A stretch of 64,000 nucleotides of DNA from Leptasterias polaris (GCA_037783415.1 JAZGTN010000025.1:4340001-4404000), one strand, 5' to 3'; numbered from the stretch's first letter, positions 1 to 13,480 are shown. The notes: a model not told the origin generated them from the sequence alone. Numbers and translations: made by a program.

Positions 1-1532
1 GATTTATATTGAAAGTTTTTAATTTTCAAAAAAAAGTCGTTTGCAAACCTATTACTTGTATACTTTTAGTGTACACGGGGGAAAGTGATATCGTTGCTGT
101 ATGCGTCTCCATAAAGTAGTTTAGATACACATGTATAACAATTTTCATGTAAATAGTCACAAACTTAACATGCTTAACTGATAAATTAAAAGACTATCAC
201 TAACAATTCAAAAATAAATGTTATCAAACTACGCATGCTTGCTACCTTATGTGTGAAGCAACATCATTTGTCATGATTATGAAAAGGGCATAAGAACCTA
301 CTGTTTACACGATGTGCAATTTATGTTGAATTTATTTTGCTAGTCACATTGTATTTCTTTGAAGTATTCAACAGGATCTAAAAGTTAGATTCGCGTAAAA
401 ACCGTTGTTGATCAGAGTCAAATTTATGTTGACCCTTTTCCGATTGCATTTTCTCAGTTATCAAAAGTTATTCAAAATCACCAAAACAGTTCAGCAAAAT
501 ACACTCGTTCAGTTGATATTTACCACCAAGCCAACAAAAGGCTAACACGAAGGTTATGCAATGAGCTATTCATTGGACCACCGTCGAACATCGTTCCGAA
601 GGATGGTTGCATTTATCGACGAGTGCAGTAACAAAGGACCATTAACTTGGTATAGCGCCACCATGGATAACGTATCACACACAGCAATGCAGTCTTCGTG
701 GACTTTGCACCTAAGATCAATGGCGCAGTGTGTGTACCGTTTAGGCCCTACATGTACATGCAAGATTACGCGTGGTTAATGGAGCAGAATGACCAGCCCT
801 GCGGGCTAATACTAACGTAATGTTCAACTTACATTTTCAGCGGGAAGTCAAGAACAACCGGGATAACTCTTTGTGTAGCATTTGTTGAGTTTTAAAAGAC
901 CTGTCCGATGATGTATTGATTGAAGCAATCCATTCAGTAATGATTAAGTTATGATTTTTTGAAATATTAAATTTTGATTTACTGTATTTCAACACCTGAT
1001 GACGTAATCATGACGTCACAACAACTTGATGGAGGTTTCATCAAGGTTCTAACATGGTGTAAATTTGAGGTTGATCGGATAAACAGAAGTGAAGAATTTG
1101 GGCAGGAAATGTTTGTTGGTTAAGAATTGCAGAAAGGCAAACTTTGACCTTCCGTTACGACCGGAAGTAAAGGTCATGTGAATTTGGCGTTAACTTTTCA
1201 AATGTTGCCCGTGTCTTGATCTATCATAATGTTTAAATATGAATACTATAGCTTTCCTATTCAGAAACATACAGGCATTGGCATGAGGGCACTTTTTTGA
1301 CCTTAAATGGCTTGTAATTTGACACCCGATGACGTCATCATGACGTCATTGCTCACACGTCTTCTGCTCTTTATGTTCTAATGTCACATTAAGTTTCAAG
1401 TTGATCAAAGGTTTGCAAGTATGTTTTTTTCTGCGGACAAACGACTATCAGAAGATTAAGCAAAACAAAGAAAAAAAAAAAAAAAAAAACGAACAAAAAC
1501 AAGGAGTTGTTCGGTCTGTGGACCGAACACCT
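1..1532 (+). mobile_element. Hairpin-ended repeat, type B body, right end at 1532
   Basis: The window opens inside this copy, so its left end is missing. It holds an ORF relic near 480-780, a CRE-like double palindrome near 999-1018, an ETS-like palindrome near 1149-1167 and a perfect CRE double palindrome at 1330-1348, then an A-rich tract. It ends in a hairpin at about 1509-1528 (stem TGTTCGGTC with GACCGAACA) followed by CACCT. The same body recurs at 3725, 7595 and 9273, and inverted at 10936-12320. No transposase is visible. The family name is mine; I do not recognise a described element. Confidence 0.75.
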
Positions 1533-3724
1533 AACTAGAGATTTAGAGTTTGTAAAACAAACTCTAGGTGTTCGGGTTCTCGCTGGGCTCAGTGCTGTTT
1601 TAATGCGTTAGCTATATCATTGAATCGCTGAAAACATTGTTGATAGCTTTTGAAATTTCAAGGAAAGTAAAGTGTAAATCTTCGTTGATTGAACGTTAGT
1701 TTACACAGGAAATTAATGCACCTCACAATATAAATTTTAAAAAATAATAATCTTTTGTTAAAGCCAAATTAACGAATCCAACCCTATTTTGGTTGCTAAA
1801 AAAAATGATCCTTATCCTTATCCTTATCCTACATTTGAAAACTGATGACGTCATGACGTTAGATAAGTTCTTATCGAGACATTGGTATTTAATTATGTGC
1901 TTTAAATTGTAAGTGAAAAACGAAGAGTACATTATTTAATTTATTTGAAAGGGCAGAGGGTCAATATTGTCCTTTCATACAGAGCAGCATACATTTTTCG
2001 AATTTCCTTTCGTTTTGGTTGCATATCTTAAAACGAGCCTTTGAATTACTCACAAGTACAACTATCATGTATGCCACTCACAGAAGTTTATTTATTTTCC
2101 AATGGATATTGATTCTTTATAATAAATCCGACTATGCAAATCATGTTGACATTATTAAATTACAATTCTTAGAAGTTTTAACAGGTTTTCAAATACTGTG
2201 ATTTGGCTTCTCATTATGTATCGGTGCATGATACTTTGATTGTTAAAACAAGTCGAGCATACAATGAGCTATTGGTTGCATTTTAAAAAATAGCTTGCTT
2301 GATTTTTAGACATTAGTCTTCATACAGAACGGTTTGTTAAATTTATAATATTGAAATAAAAAACACATGTTTTTAATAATTATGCAAGATAAAGGCAAGT
2401 CATAAAGACGGCAAATTTAAGCCTCTCGTGAATTTTAACTAATAAAATAGTTTTAACGAGTTAATAACTATTTCTACCTGTATGGTGCATCATCATACAT
2501 TCAGCAAGAAATTAGGGAATTCAACACAGCAACGAGTATGATTTTTTTCACTGGAGAACATTCGGGTACTGATGTGTTGTATATTCTGAAGAAGAAAAAA
2601 CAATAAACAAAGTATGACTCAAAGCAAATTAAGTCAAGCTGAAACTGCTCAAATAAATAAAATTCAAGACTTACAACATTTCATGATTTTATAATAATAA
2701 TAATAATTTATTGAATTTATATTGCGCTCTCTCCAGGACCAACCTGTTCGAGGGCTCATAACAATACAACATATCAGAGTAAGGAAATTACGCAAAAAAA
2801 AATGAGTGGAAGGTGCACATCCTGTTTTTGATGTGAACAACTTATAAACGAAACCTTATTAGGGGAAACTTTATCGAAGGGTTTTCAAATAAGTATGTCG
2901 CTATACAAAGTTGACGGAAAACATTCATCAGTCTGACCATTTTCTGACTATAGTGATATAGCCAACATTCATACCAATCCCCCATTGCCCAACTCTATCT
3001 CTTCGACGTTCATATTAAACGTTCCTTAGTTTTAAAAACATTTCACCAACGGTCACCACTTGATGATACAGGATAAACTTTATAACGTAATTGTGCATCA
3101 AATAAAAGAATCATTTTGAAAAGCAATGATGTTCACACGGAAAACTTACCGAAGTTAGTCCCGTGTAGCAAGGTAAACACATGCCGTGACGAGGGTCTGA
3201 AACACCCATTACGATCCGATGACACATCCTTCCTTCTCGGTGTATGATCAAAACATATTACCATTGTTCGTCTTTTCCTGCTTGCATTTTCCCACATAAT
3301 TAAATATCATACGAATCACTGAAGCAGGTGGTCATCTCAGTGAAACTTCGTCTTCAATTCCATATTGATAATAAAGCCATGAGAAGGGCAAGTAGGGGAA
3401 CAATTAGACGTCGAATCTTAGCGGAAATCATGTTAATGCTAGTACGTAGTAGTAAGTACGCCATTGATAAGATTGCACTTGCGTTGTAAGTAAAACATGA
3501 ATGGAAACTCTCGTTACGCCCACATGGCACTGATAGTAAACAACTATCGTTGTGCCACGTTGGTCTGTAACAAGTGCCTTGACTGGCTAGCTACCCACCG
3601 TTGCCAGTCGCGAGGGGGTATGTCATTCTGCGTTAGGCAATGGATTAAGATTAAAGGCCAATTTCTCTAATAGATCTATGAAAAACTTGATTTGTTCCAG
3701 TGTATAAAACAATAAGTATTCAGT
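1533..3724 (+). mobile_element. Hairpin-ended repeat, type A copy 1
   Basis: It starts with AACTAGAGATTTAG and a hairpin (stem AGAGTTTGT with ACAAACTCT) followed by AGGTGTTCGGG. The body is AT-rich and non-coding, with three TCCTTA repeats near 1811-1829, a CRE-like site near 1843-1858 and an (AAT)n tract near 2691-2708. It runs straight into a type B body at about 3725 with no right-end hairpin between them. A near-identical copy lies 3,870 bp downstream. Confidence 0.75.
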
Positions 3725-5402
3725 ACCCTTTGTTCGGGTATGGGGCACTGTTATGTTACTAAAATGCGTAAGCAGATTTATATTGAAAGTTTTTTAATTT
3801 TCAAAAAAAAGTCGTTTGCAAACCTATTACTTTTATACTTTTAGTGTACACGGGGGAAAGTGATATCGTTGCTGTATGAGTCTCCATAAAGTAGTTTAGA
3901 TACACATGTATAACAATTTTCATGTAAATAGTCACAAACTTAACATGCTTAACTGATAAATTAAAAGACTAACAATTCAAAAATTAATGTTATCAAACTA
4001 CGCATGCTTGCTACCTTATGTGTGAAGCAACATCATTTGTCATGATTATGAAAAGGGCATAAGAACCTACTGTTTACACGATGTGCAATTTATGTTGAAT
4101 TTATTTTGCTAGTCACATTGTAATTCTTTGAAGTATTCAACAGGATCTAATAGTTAGATTCGCATAAAAACCGTTGTTGATCAGAGTCAAAGTTATGTTG
4201 ACCTTTTTCCGATTGCATTTTCTCAGTTATCAAAAGTTATTCAAATCAGTGAATCACCAAAACAGTTCAGCAAAATACACTCGTTCAGTTGATATTCACC
4301 ACCAAGCCAACAAATGGCTAACACGAAGGTTATGCAATGAGCTATTCATTGCACCACCGTCGAACATCGTAGATTTCCGAAGGATGGTTGCATTTATCGA
4401 CGAGTGCAGTAACAAAGGACCATTAACTTGGTATAGCGCCACCATCGATAACGTATCACGACACAGCCACCATGGATAACGTATCACGACACAGCAATGC
4501 AGTCTTCGTGGACTTTGCACCCAAGATCAATGGCGCAGTGTGTGTACTGTTTACATGTACATGCAAGATTACGCGTGGTCAATGGAGCAGAATGACCAGA
4601 CCTGCGGGCTAATACTAACGTAATGTTCAACTTACATTTTCAGCGGGAAGTCAAGAACAACCGGGATAACTCTTTGTGTAGCATTTGTTGAGTTTTAAAA
4701 GACCTGTCCGATGATGTATTGATTGAAGCAATCCATTCAGTAATGATTAAGTTATGATTTTTTGAAATATTAAATTTTGATTTACTGTATTTCAACACCT
4801 GATGACGTAATCATGACGTCACAACAACTTGATGGAGGTTTCATCAAGGTTCTAACATGGTGTAAATTTGAGGTTGATCGGATAAACAGAAGTGAATAAT
4901 TTGGGCAGGAAATGTTTTTTGGTTAAGAATTGCAGAAAGGCAAACTTTGACCTTCCGTTACGACCGGAAGTAAAGGTCATGTGAATTTGGCGTTAACTTT
5001 TCAAATGTTGCCCGTGTCTTGATCTATCATAATGTTTAAATATGAATATTATAGCTTTCCTATTCAGAAACATACAGGCATTGGCATGAGGGCACTTTTT
5101 TGACCTTAAATGGCTTGTAATTTGACACCCGATGACGTCATCATGACGTCATTGCTCACACGTCTTCTGCTCTTTATGTTCTAATGTCACATTAAGTTTC
5201 AAGTTGATCAAAGGTTTGCAAGTATGTTTTTTTCTGCGGACAAACGACTATCAGAAGATTAAGCAAAACAAAGAAAAAAAAAAAAAAAAAAAAAAACGAA
5301 CAAAAACAAGGAGTTGTTCGGTCTGTGGACCGAACACCTAAAAAAACCAAACAAAAAACCGAACAAAAACAAGGAGTTGTTCGGTCTGTGGACCGAACAC
5401 CT
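3725..5402 (+). mobile_element. Hairpin-ended repeat, type B copy 2, right end duplicated
   Basis: The left end is truncated: the hairpin is gone and only TTCGGGTATGGGGC remains. The body matches 1-1532 closely but carries an internal duplication of about 29 bp near 4441-4497. The right-end hairpin module occurs twice, ending at 5339 and 5402, separated by an A/C-rich spacer. The second module abuts the left end of the next type A copy. Confidence 0.75.
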
Positions 5403-7594
5403 AACTAGAGATTTAGAGTTTGTAAAACAAACTCTAGGTGTTCGGGTTCTCGCTGGGCTCAGTGCTGTTTTAATGCGTTAGCTATATCATTGAATCGCTG
5501 AAAACATTGTTGATAGCTTTTGAAATTTCAAGGAAAGTAAAGTGTAAATCTTCGTTGATTGAACGTTAGTTTACACAGGAAATTAATGCACCTCACAATA
5601 TGAATTTAAAAAAATAATAATCTTTTGTTAAAGCCAAATTAACGAATCCAACCCTATTTTGGTTGCTAAAAAAAATGATCCTTATCCTTATCCTTATCCT
5701 ACATTTGAAAACTGATGACGTCATGACGTTAGATAAGTTCTTATCGAGACATTGGTATTTAATTATGTGCTTTAAATTGTAAGTGAAAAACGAAGAGTAC
5801 ATTATTTAATTTATTTGAAAGGGCAGAGGGTCAATATTGTCCTTTCATACAGAGCAGCATACATTTTTCGAATTTCCTTTCGTTTTGGTTGCATATCTTA
5901 AAACGAGCCTTTGAATTACTCACAAGTACAACTATCATGTATGCCACTCACAGAAGTTTATTTATTTTCCAATGGATATTGATTCTTTATAATAAATCCG
6001 ACTATGCAAATCATGTTGACATTATTAAATTACAATTCTTAGAAGTTTTAACAGGTTTTCAAATACTGTGATTTGGCTTCTCATTATGTATCGGTGCATG
6101 ATACTTTGATTGTTAAAACAAGTCGAGCATACAATGAGCTATTGGTTGCATTTTAAAAAATAGCTTGCTTGATTTTTAGACATTAGTCTTCATACAGAAC
6201 GGTTTGTTAAATTTATAATATTGAAATAAAAAACACATGTTTTTAATAATTATGCAAGATAAAGGCAAGTCATAAAGACGGCAAATTTAAGCCTCTCGTG
6301 AATTTTAACTAATAAAATAGTTTTAACGAGTTAATAACTATTTCTACCTGTATGGTGCATCATCATACATTCAGCAAGAAATTAGGGAATTCAACACAGC
6401 AACGATTATGATTTTTTTCACTGGAGAACATTCGGGTACTGATGTGTTGTATATTCTGAAGAAGAAAAAACAATAAACAAAGTATGACTCAAAGCAAATT
6501 AAGTCAAGCTGAAACTGCTCAAATAAATAAAATTCAAGACTTACAACATTTCATGATTTTATAATAATAATAATAATTTATTGAATTTATATTGCGCTCT
6601 CTCCAGGACCAACCTGTTCGAGGGCTCATAACAATACAACATATCAGAGTAAGGAAATTACGCAAAAAAAAATGAGTGGAAGGTGCACATCCTGTTTTTG
6701 ATGTGAACAACTTATAAACGAAACCTTATTAGGGGAAACTTTATCGAAGGGTTTTCAAATAAGTATGTCGCTATACAAAGTTGACGGAAAACATTCATCA
6801 GTCTGACCATTTTCTGACTATAGTGATATAGCCAACATTCATACCAATCCCCCATTGCCCAACTCTATCTCTTCGACGTTCATATTAAACGTTCCTTAGT
6901 TTTAAAAACATTTCACCAACGGTCACCACTTGATGATACAGGATAAACTTTATAACGTAATTGTGCATCAAATAAAAGAATCATTTTGAAAAGCAATGAT
7001 GTTCACACGGAAAACTTACCGAAGTTAGTCCCGTGTAGCAAGGTAAACACATGCCGTGACGAGGGTCTGAAACACCCATTACGATCCGATGACACATCCT
7101 TCCTTCTCGGTGTATGATCAAAACATATTACCATTGTTCGTCTTTTCCTGCTTGCATTTTCCCACATAATTAAATATCATACGAATCACTGAAGCAGGTG
7201 GTCATCTCAGTGAAACTTCGTCTTCAATTCCATATTGATAATAAAGCCATGAGAAGGGCAAGTAGGGGAACAATTAGACGTCGAATCTTAGCGGAAATCA
7301 TGTTAATGCTAGTACGTAGTAGTAAGTACGCCATTGATAAGATTGCACTTGCGTTGTAAGTAAAACATGAATGGAAACTCTCGTTACGCCCACATGGCAC
7401 TGATAGTAAACAACTATCGTTGTGCCACGTTGGTCTGTAACAAGTGCCTTGACTGGCTAGCTACCCACCGTTGCCAGTCGCGAGGGGGTATGTCATTCTG
7501 CGTTAGGCAATGGATTAAGATTAAAGGCCAATTTCTCTAATAGATCTATGAAAAACTTGATTTGTTCCAGTGTATAAAACAATAAGTATTCAGT
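5403..7594 (+). mobile_element. Hairpin-ended repeat, type A copy 2
   Basis: It is nearly identical to 1533-3724 over its full length, at a constant offset of 3,870 bp. It begins at a complete left-end hairpin (5403-5445) and passes into a type B body. The near-identity points to a recent tandem duplication of the A-B composite, or to an assembly duplication. Confidence 0.75.
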
Positions 7595-9272
7595 ACCCTT
7601 TGTTCGGGTATGGGGCACTGTTATGTTACTAAAATGCGTAAGCAGATTTATATTGAAAGTTTTTTAATTTTCAAAAAAAAGTCGTTTGCAAACCTATTAC
7701 TTTTATACTTTTAGTGTACACGGGGGAAAGTGATATCGTTGCTGTATGAGTCTCCATAAAGTAGTTTAGATACACATGTATAACAATTTTCATGTAAATA
7801 GTCACAAACTTAACATGCTTAACTGATAAATTAAAAGACTAACAATTCAAAAATTAATGTTATCAAACTACGCATGCTTGCTACCTTATGTGTGAAGCAA
7901 CATCATTTGTCATGATTATGAAAAGGGCATAAGAACCTACTGTTTACACGATGTGCAATTTATGTTGAATTTATTTTGCTAGTCACATTGTAATTCTTTG
8001 AAGTATTCAACAGGATCTAATAGTTAGATTCGCATAAAAACCGTTGTTGATCAGAGTCAAAGTTATGTTGACCTTTTTCCGATTGCATTTTCTCAGTTAT
8101 CAAAAGTTATTCAAATCAGTGAATCACCAAAACAGTTCAGCAAAATACACTCGTTCAGTTGATATTCACCACCAAGCCAACAAATGGCTAACACGAAGGT
8201 TATGCAATGAGCTATTCATTGCACCACCGTCGAACATCGTAGATTTCCGAAGGATGGTTGCATTTATCGACGAGTGCAGTAACAAAGGACCATTAACTTG
8301 GTATAGCGCCACCATCGATAACGTATCACGACACAGCCACCATGGATAACGTATCACGACACAGCAATGCAGTCTTCGTGGACTTTGCACCCAAGATCAA
8401 TGGCGCAGTGTGTGTACTGTTTACATGTACATGCAAGATTACGCGTGGTCAATGGAGCAGAATGACCAGACCTGCGGGCTAATACTAACGTAATGTTCAA
8501 CTTACATTTTCAGCGGGAAGTCAATAACAACCGGGATAACTCTTTGTGTAGCATTTGTTGAGTTTTAAAAGACCTGTCCGATGATGTATTGATTGAAGCA
8601 ATCCATTCAGTAATGATTAAGTTATGATTTTTTGAAATATTAAATTTTGATTTACTGTATTTCAACACCTGATGACGTAATCATGACGTCACAACAACTT
8701 GATGGAGGTTTCATCAAGGTTCTAACATGGTGTAAATTTGAGGTTGATCGGATAAACAGAAGTGAAGAATTTGGGCAGGAAATGTTTTTTGGTTAAGAAT
8801 TGCAGAAAGGCAAACTTTGACCTTCCGTTACGACCGGAAGTAAAGGTCATGTGAATTTGGCGTTAACTTTTCAAATGTTGCCCGTGTCTTGATCTATCAT
8901 AATGTTTAAATATGAATATTATAGCTTTCCTATTCAGAAACATACAGGCATTGGCATGAGGGCACTTTTTTGACCTTAAATGGCTTGTAATTTGACACCC
9001 GATGACGTCATCATGACGTCAATGCTCACACGTCTTCTGCTCTTTATGTTCTAATGTCACATTAAGTTTCAAGTTGATCAAAGGTTTGCAAGTATGTTTT
9101 TTTCTGCGGACAAACTACAATCAGAAGAATAAGCAAAACAAAGAAAAAAAAAAAAAAAAAAACCGAACAAAAACAAGGAGTTGTTCGGTCTATGGACCGA
9201 ACACCTAAAAAAAAAAAAAAAAAAAAAACCGAACAAAAACAAGGAGTTGTTCGGTCTGTGGACCGAACACCT
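7595..9272 (+). mobile_element. Hairpin-ended repeat, type B copy 3, right end duplicated
   Basis: It matches 3725-5402 and carries the same internal duplication of about 29 bp (near 8311-8367), so these two copies share a recent ancestor. The right-end hairpin module is doubled, ending at 9206 and 9272 with a poly-A spacer between. The loop of the first hairpin differs (CTATGG instead of CTGTGG). Confidence 0.75.
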
Positions 9273-10727
9273 AACTAGAGATTTAGTGTTTGTGAGAACA
9301 AACACTAGGTGTTCGGGTATGGGGCACTGTTATGTTACTAAAATGCGTAAGCAGATTTATATTGAAAGTTTTTTAATTTTCAAAAAAAAGTCGTTTGCAA
9401 ACCTATTACTTTTATACTTTTAGTGTACACGGGGGAAAGTGATATCGTTGCTGTATGAGTCTCCATAAAGTAGTTTAGATACACATGTATAACAATTTTC
9501 ATGTAAATAGTCACAAACTTAACATGCTTAACTGATAAATTAAAAGACTATCACTAACAATTCAAAAATTAATGTTATCAAACTACGCATGCTTGCTACC
9601 TTATGTGTGAAGCAACATCATTTGTCATGATTATGAAAAGGGCATAAGAACCTACTGTTTACACGATGTGCAATTTATGTTGAATTTATTTTGCTAGTCA
9701 CATTGTATTTCTTTGAAGTATTCAACAGGATCTAATAGTTAGATTCGCATAAAAACCGTTGTTGATCAGAGTCAAATTTATGTTGACCTTTTTCCGATTG
9801 CATTTTCTCAGTTATCAAAAGTTATTCAAATCACCAAAACAGTTCAGCAAAATACACTCGTTCAGTTGATATTTACCACCAAGCCAACAAAAGGCTAACA
9901 CGAAGGTTATGCAATGAGCTATTCATTGGACCACCGTCGAACATCGTAGATTTCCGAAGGATGGTTGCATTTATCGACGAGTGCAGTAACAAAGGACCAT
10001 TAACTTGGTATAGCGCCACCATGGATAACGTATCACGACACAGCAATGCAGTCCTCGTGGACTTTGCACCTAAGATCAATGGCGCAGTGTGTGTACCGTT
10101 TACATGTACATGCAAGATTACGCGTGGTCAATGGAGCAGAATGACCAGCCCTGCGGGCTAATACTAACGTAATGTTCAACTTACATTTTCAGCGGGAAGT
10201 CAAGAACAACCGGGATAACTCTTTGTGTAGCATTTGTTGAGTTTTAAAAGACCTGTCCGATGATGTATTGATTGAAGCAATCCATTCAGTAATGATTAAG
10301 TATGATTTTTTGAAATATTAAATTTTGATTTACTGTATTTCAACACCTGATGACGTAATCATGACGTCACAACAACTTGATGGAGGTTTCATCAAGGTTC
10401 TAACATGGTGTAAATTTGAGGTTGATCGGATAAACAGAAGTGAAGAATTTGGGCAGGAAATGTTTTTTGGTTAAGAATTGCAGAAAGGCAAACTTTGACC
10501 TTCCGTTACGACCGGAAGTAAAGGTCATGTGAATTTGGCGTTAACTTTTCAAATGTTGCCCGTGTCTTGATCTATCATAATGTTTAAATATGAATATTAT
10601 AGCTTTCCTATTCAGAAACATACAGGCATTGGCATGAGGGCACTTTTTGACTTTAAATGGCTTGTAATTTGACAAACTACAATCAGAAGAATAAGCAAAA
10701 CAAAGAAAAAAAAAATACAAAAAAAAA
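9273..10727 (+). mobile_element. Hairpin-ended repeat, type B copy with intact left end
   Basis: The left end is complete: AACTAGAGATTTAG, then stem AGTGTTTGT paired with ACAAACACT, then AGGTGTTCGGG at about 9306-9316. It shows that the type B sequence GTATGGGGCACTG follows directly on the left end. The right part is deleted: near 10673 the sequence jumps from the second CRE region to an A-rich tail, and no right-end hairpin is present. Positions 9841-10161 hold the best-preserved version of the internal ORF relic. Confidence 0.7.
9829..10161 (+). pseudogene. ORF relic carried by type B elements
   Basis: About 110 codons are open in this copy. They contain residues such as RRMVAFIDECSNKGPLTWYS and, further on, AVLVDFAPKINGAVCVP. 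The same frame appears near 490-780, where a 5-nt loss near 595 breaks it, and near 4250-4480 and 8120-8350, where an insertion of about 29 bp breaks it. An inverted version lies at 11400-11750. I do not recognise the protein. It could be a captured host exon, a decayed element gene or a chance ORF; no start codon is convincing. Confidence 0.3.
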
Positions 10728-10935
10728 ACTAGACTTAACGTGTTTGTGACAACAAACACTAGGTGTTCGGGTATCGCTGGTGGGCTCACTGCTGTTTTAA
10801 TGCGTAAGCTATATCATTGAATCGCTGAAAACAATCCTGATAGCTTTTGAAATATTAGAGAAAGTAAAGTATTAATAGGTTACACAAGAAATAAAGGGCT
10901 GCTAAAAATTGTATAAATTTTATAAATAACAACCT
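10728..10935 (+). mobile_element. Type A element, left part, interrupted by inverted type B
   Basis: A left-end hairpin (stem GTGTTTGT with ACAAACAC, then AGGTGTTCGG at 10761-10770) is followed by type A sequence. That sequence stops near 10935, where an inverted type B copy begins. Type A sequence resumes at about 12321. Confidence 0.6.
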
Positions 10936-12320
10936 TCTGAATAGGAAAGCTATAATATTCATATTTAAACATTATGATAGATCAAGACACGGGCAACATT
11001 TGAAAAGTTAACGCCAAAATCACATGACCTTTACTTCCGGTCGTACCGGAAGGTCAAAGTTTGCCTTTGTGCAATTCTTAACAAAAAAACATTTCCTGGC
11101 AAAATTCTTAACTTCTGTTTGTCCGATCAACTTCAAATTTACACCATGTTAGAACCTTGATGAAACCTCCATCAAGTTAGTGTGACGTCATGATGACGTC
11201 ATCAGGTGTTGAAATACAGTAAATCAAAATTGTATATTTCAAAAAATCATAACTTAATAATTACTGAATGGATTGCTTCAATCAATACATCATCGGACAG
11301 GCCTTTAAAAACTCAACAAATGCTACACAAAGAGTTACCCCGTTTGTTCTTAACTTCACGCTCAAAATGTAAGTTGAACATTACGCAGCAGAAGCAAAGG
11401 GCTGGTCGTTCCGCTCCATTGACCACGTGCAAGCTTGCATGTACATGTAAACTGTACACACACTGCGCCATTGATCTTAAGGTTCAAAGTCCACGAAGAC
11501 TGTGCATTGCTGGCCCACATGTATATTGTACATGTACTGAAGCGTACAGTAAAGTTGATGCGTTATCCATGGTGGCGCTATACCAAGTTAATGGTCCTTT
11601 GTTACTGCACTCGTCGATAAATGCAACCCTCCTTCGGAAATCTACGTTGTTCGACGGTGGTCCAATGAATAGCTCATTGCATAACCTTCGTGTTAGCCTT
11701 TTGTTGGCTTGGTGGTAAATATCAACTGAACGAGTGTATTTTGCTGAACTGTTTTGGTGATTTGAATAACTTTTGATAACTGAGAAAATGCAATCGGAAA
11801 AAGGTCAACATAAATTTGACTCTGATCAACAACGGTTTTTATGCGAATCTAACTTTTAGATCCTGTTGAATACTTCAAAGAAATACAATGTGACCAGCAA
11901 AATAAATTCAACATAAATTGCACATCGTGTAAACAGTAGGTTCTTATGCCCTTTTCATAATCATGACAAATGATGTTGCTTCACACATAAGGTAGCAAGC
12001 ATGCGTAGTTTGATAACATTTATTTTTGAATTGTTAGTGATAGTCTTTTAATTTATCAGTTAAGCATGTTAAGTTTGTGACTATTTACATGAAAATTGTT
12101 ATACATGTGTATCTAAACTACTTTATGGAGACTCATATACAGCAACGATATCACTTTCCCCCGTGTACACTAAAAGTATAAAAGTAATAGGTTTGCAAAC
12201 GACTTTTTTTTGAAAATTAAAAAACTTTCAATATAAATCTGCTTACGCATTTTAGTAACATAACAGTGCCCCATACCCGAACACCTAGTGTTTGTTCTCA
12301 CAAACACTAACTCTCTAGTT
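10936..12320 (-). mobile_element. Type B element in inverted orientation, nested in type A
   Basis: This is the reverse complement of the type B body, from a left end at 12320 (CCGAACACCT at 12277-12286, then the hairpin and CTCTCTAGTT) down to about 10936, where the right part is missing. It holds the CRE double palindrome near 11183-11202 and the ETS-like palindrome near 11033-11053. With the direct copy at 9273-10622 it makes a large inverted repeat with arms of about 1.35 kb. Confidence 0.7.
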
Positions 12321-13480
12321 GGATATTGATTTTCCTACAGAACAGTTTGTTAATTTTTAGACTATTGAAAGGGCACTTGTTTTAAATCATAATGCAAAAC
12401 GAAGGCAAATCATGAAGACGGCAAATCTAAGCCTCTCTTGAATTTTGACTTATAACATAATGATTTATAAGTTCTATTTCTACCTGTATGGTGCATCATA
12501 CAGGAAATGAAGAATGCAACACAACAACACGTGGAAAATCTGTCACTGGATCCAAGACCATGCCGGTGGATGTGCTGTATTCTGAAGAAGAAAAAAACAA
12601 TATTACAAAATAAACAAAGTATGACTCTAGGAAAATTAAGTCAAGCTGAAACTGTTAAAATAAACAAAAATCAAGACTTAAAACGTTTCATATTTATATA
12701 ATAATACTACTAATTTATTTAATTTATATTGCGCTCTCTCAATGACCAACCTGTTCAAAGGGGGGGGGGGGTCAAAACAGTAACAACATTCAAACTTAGG
12801 AAATTGCACAAGAAAAGGTTAGTGGAAGGTGCACATATTGTTTTGGAAGTGAACAACTTATAAACAAAACCTACTTTACTTAACACAAACGTCATCAAAG
12901 TTGCCGACAAACATTCTTCAGTCGGACCATTTTCTGACTTTAGTGACACAGCCAACAATCATACCAATCCCCCAATTCTACTCCTCGACGATCACACTAA
13001 ACGTTCTTTAGTTTTAAAAACATCACCAACGCCACCACTTGATGATAAAAGATAAACTTTATAACATAACTGTGCATTAAATAAATACTCATTTTGAAAA
13101 GCAATGATTTTCACACAAAGCTTACCGTTTTATCACCGTGTGGCACCGATATAGCATCGATAAACACTGCCGTGGACGCCGTCCGAAACACCCATTCATG
13201 AGCTGATGTCAAGTCTCTGCTTCTTGGTGTTTGATAAACACATAACCAATGTTCGTCTTTTTCTGCTTGCATTTTCTCAAACAATTACAAGTCATACGAA
13301 TCACTGAAGCAGGTGGTCATCTCAGTGAAACTTCGTCTTCAATTCCATATTGATCATTAAGCCATGAGAAGGGCGAATAGGGGAACAATTAGACGCTGAA
13401 TATAAGCGGTATTTAGATCTATAATCTTAATAGTACGCCATTGATAATCTTGAACTACGTTGAATGTACATACGGTAAAG
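12321..13480 (+). mobile_element. Type A element, distal part
   Basis: It continues the type A sequence after the inverted insertion. It corresponds to about 2310-3480 of the first type A copy but is clearly more diverged, with indels and a poly-G run near 12761-12770. A short GC-rich patch follows at about 13480-13560. No coding sequence is evident. Confidence 0.6.

Noticed and set aside
1809..1830. TCCTTA repeats as a telomere-type or centromere array
   Set aside because: Only three or four units, fixed inside type A elements.
9078..9423. Frames across the doubled hairpin and poly-A at 9.1-9.4 kb
   Set aside because: They translate the hairpin module and the homopolymer; no coding signal.
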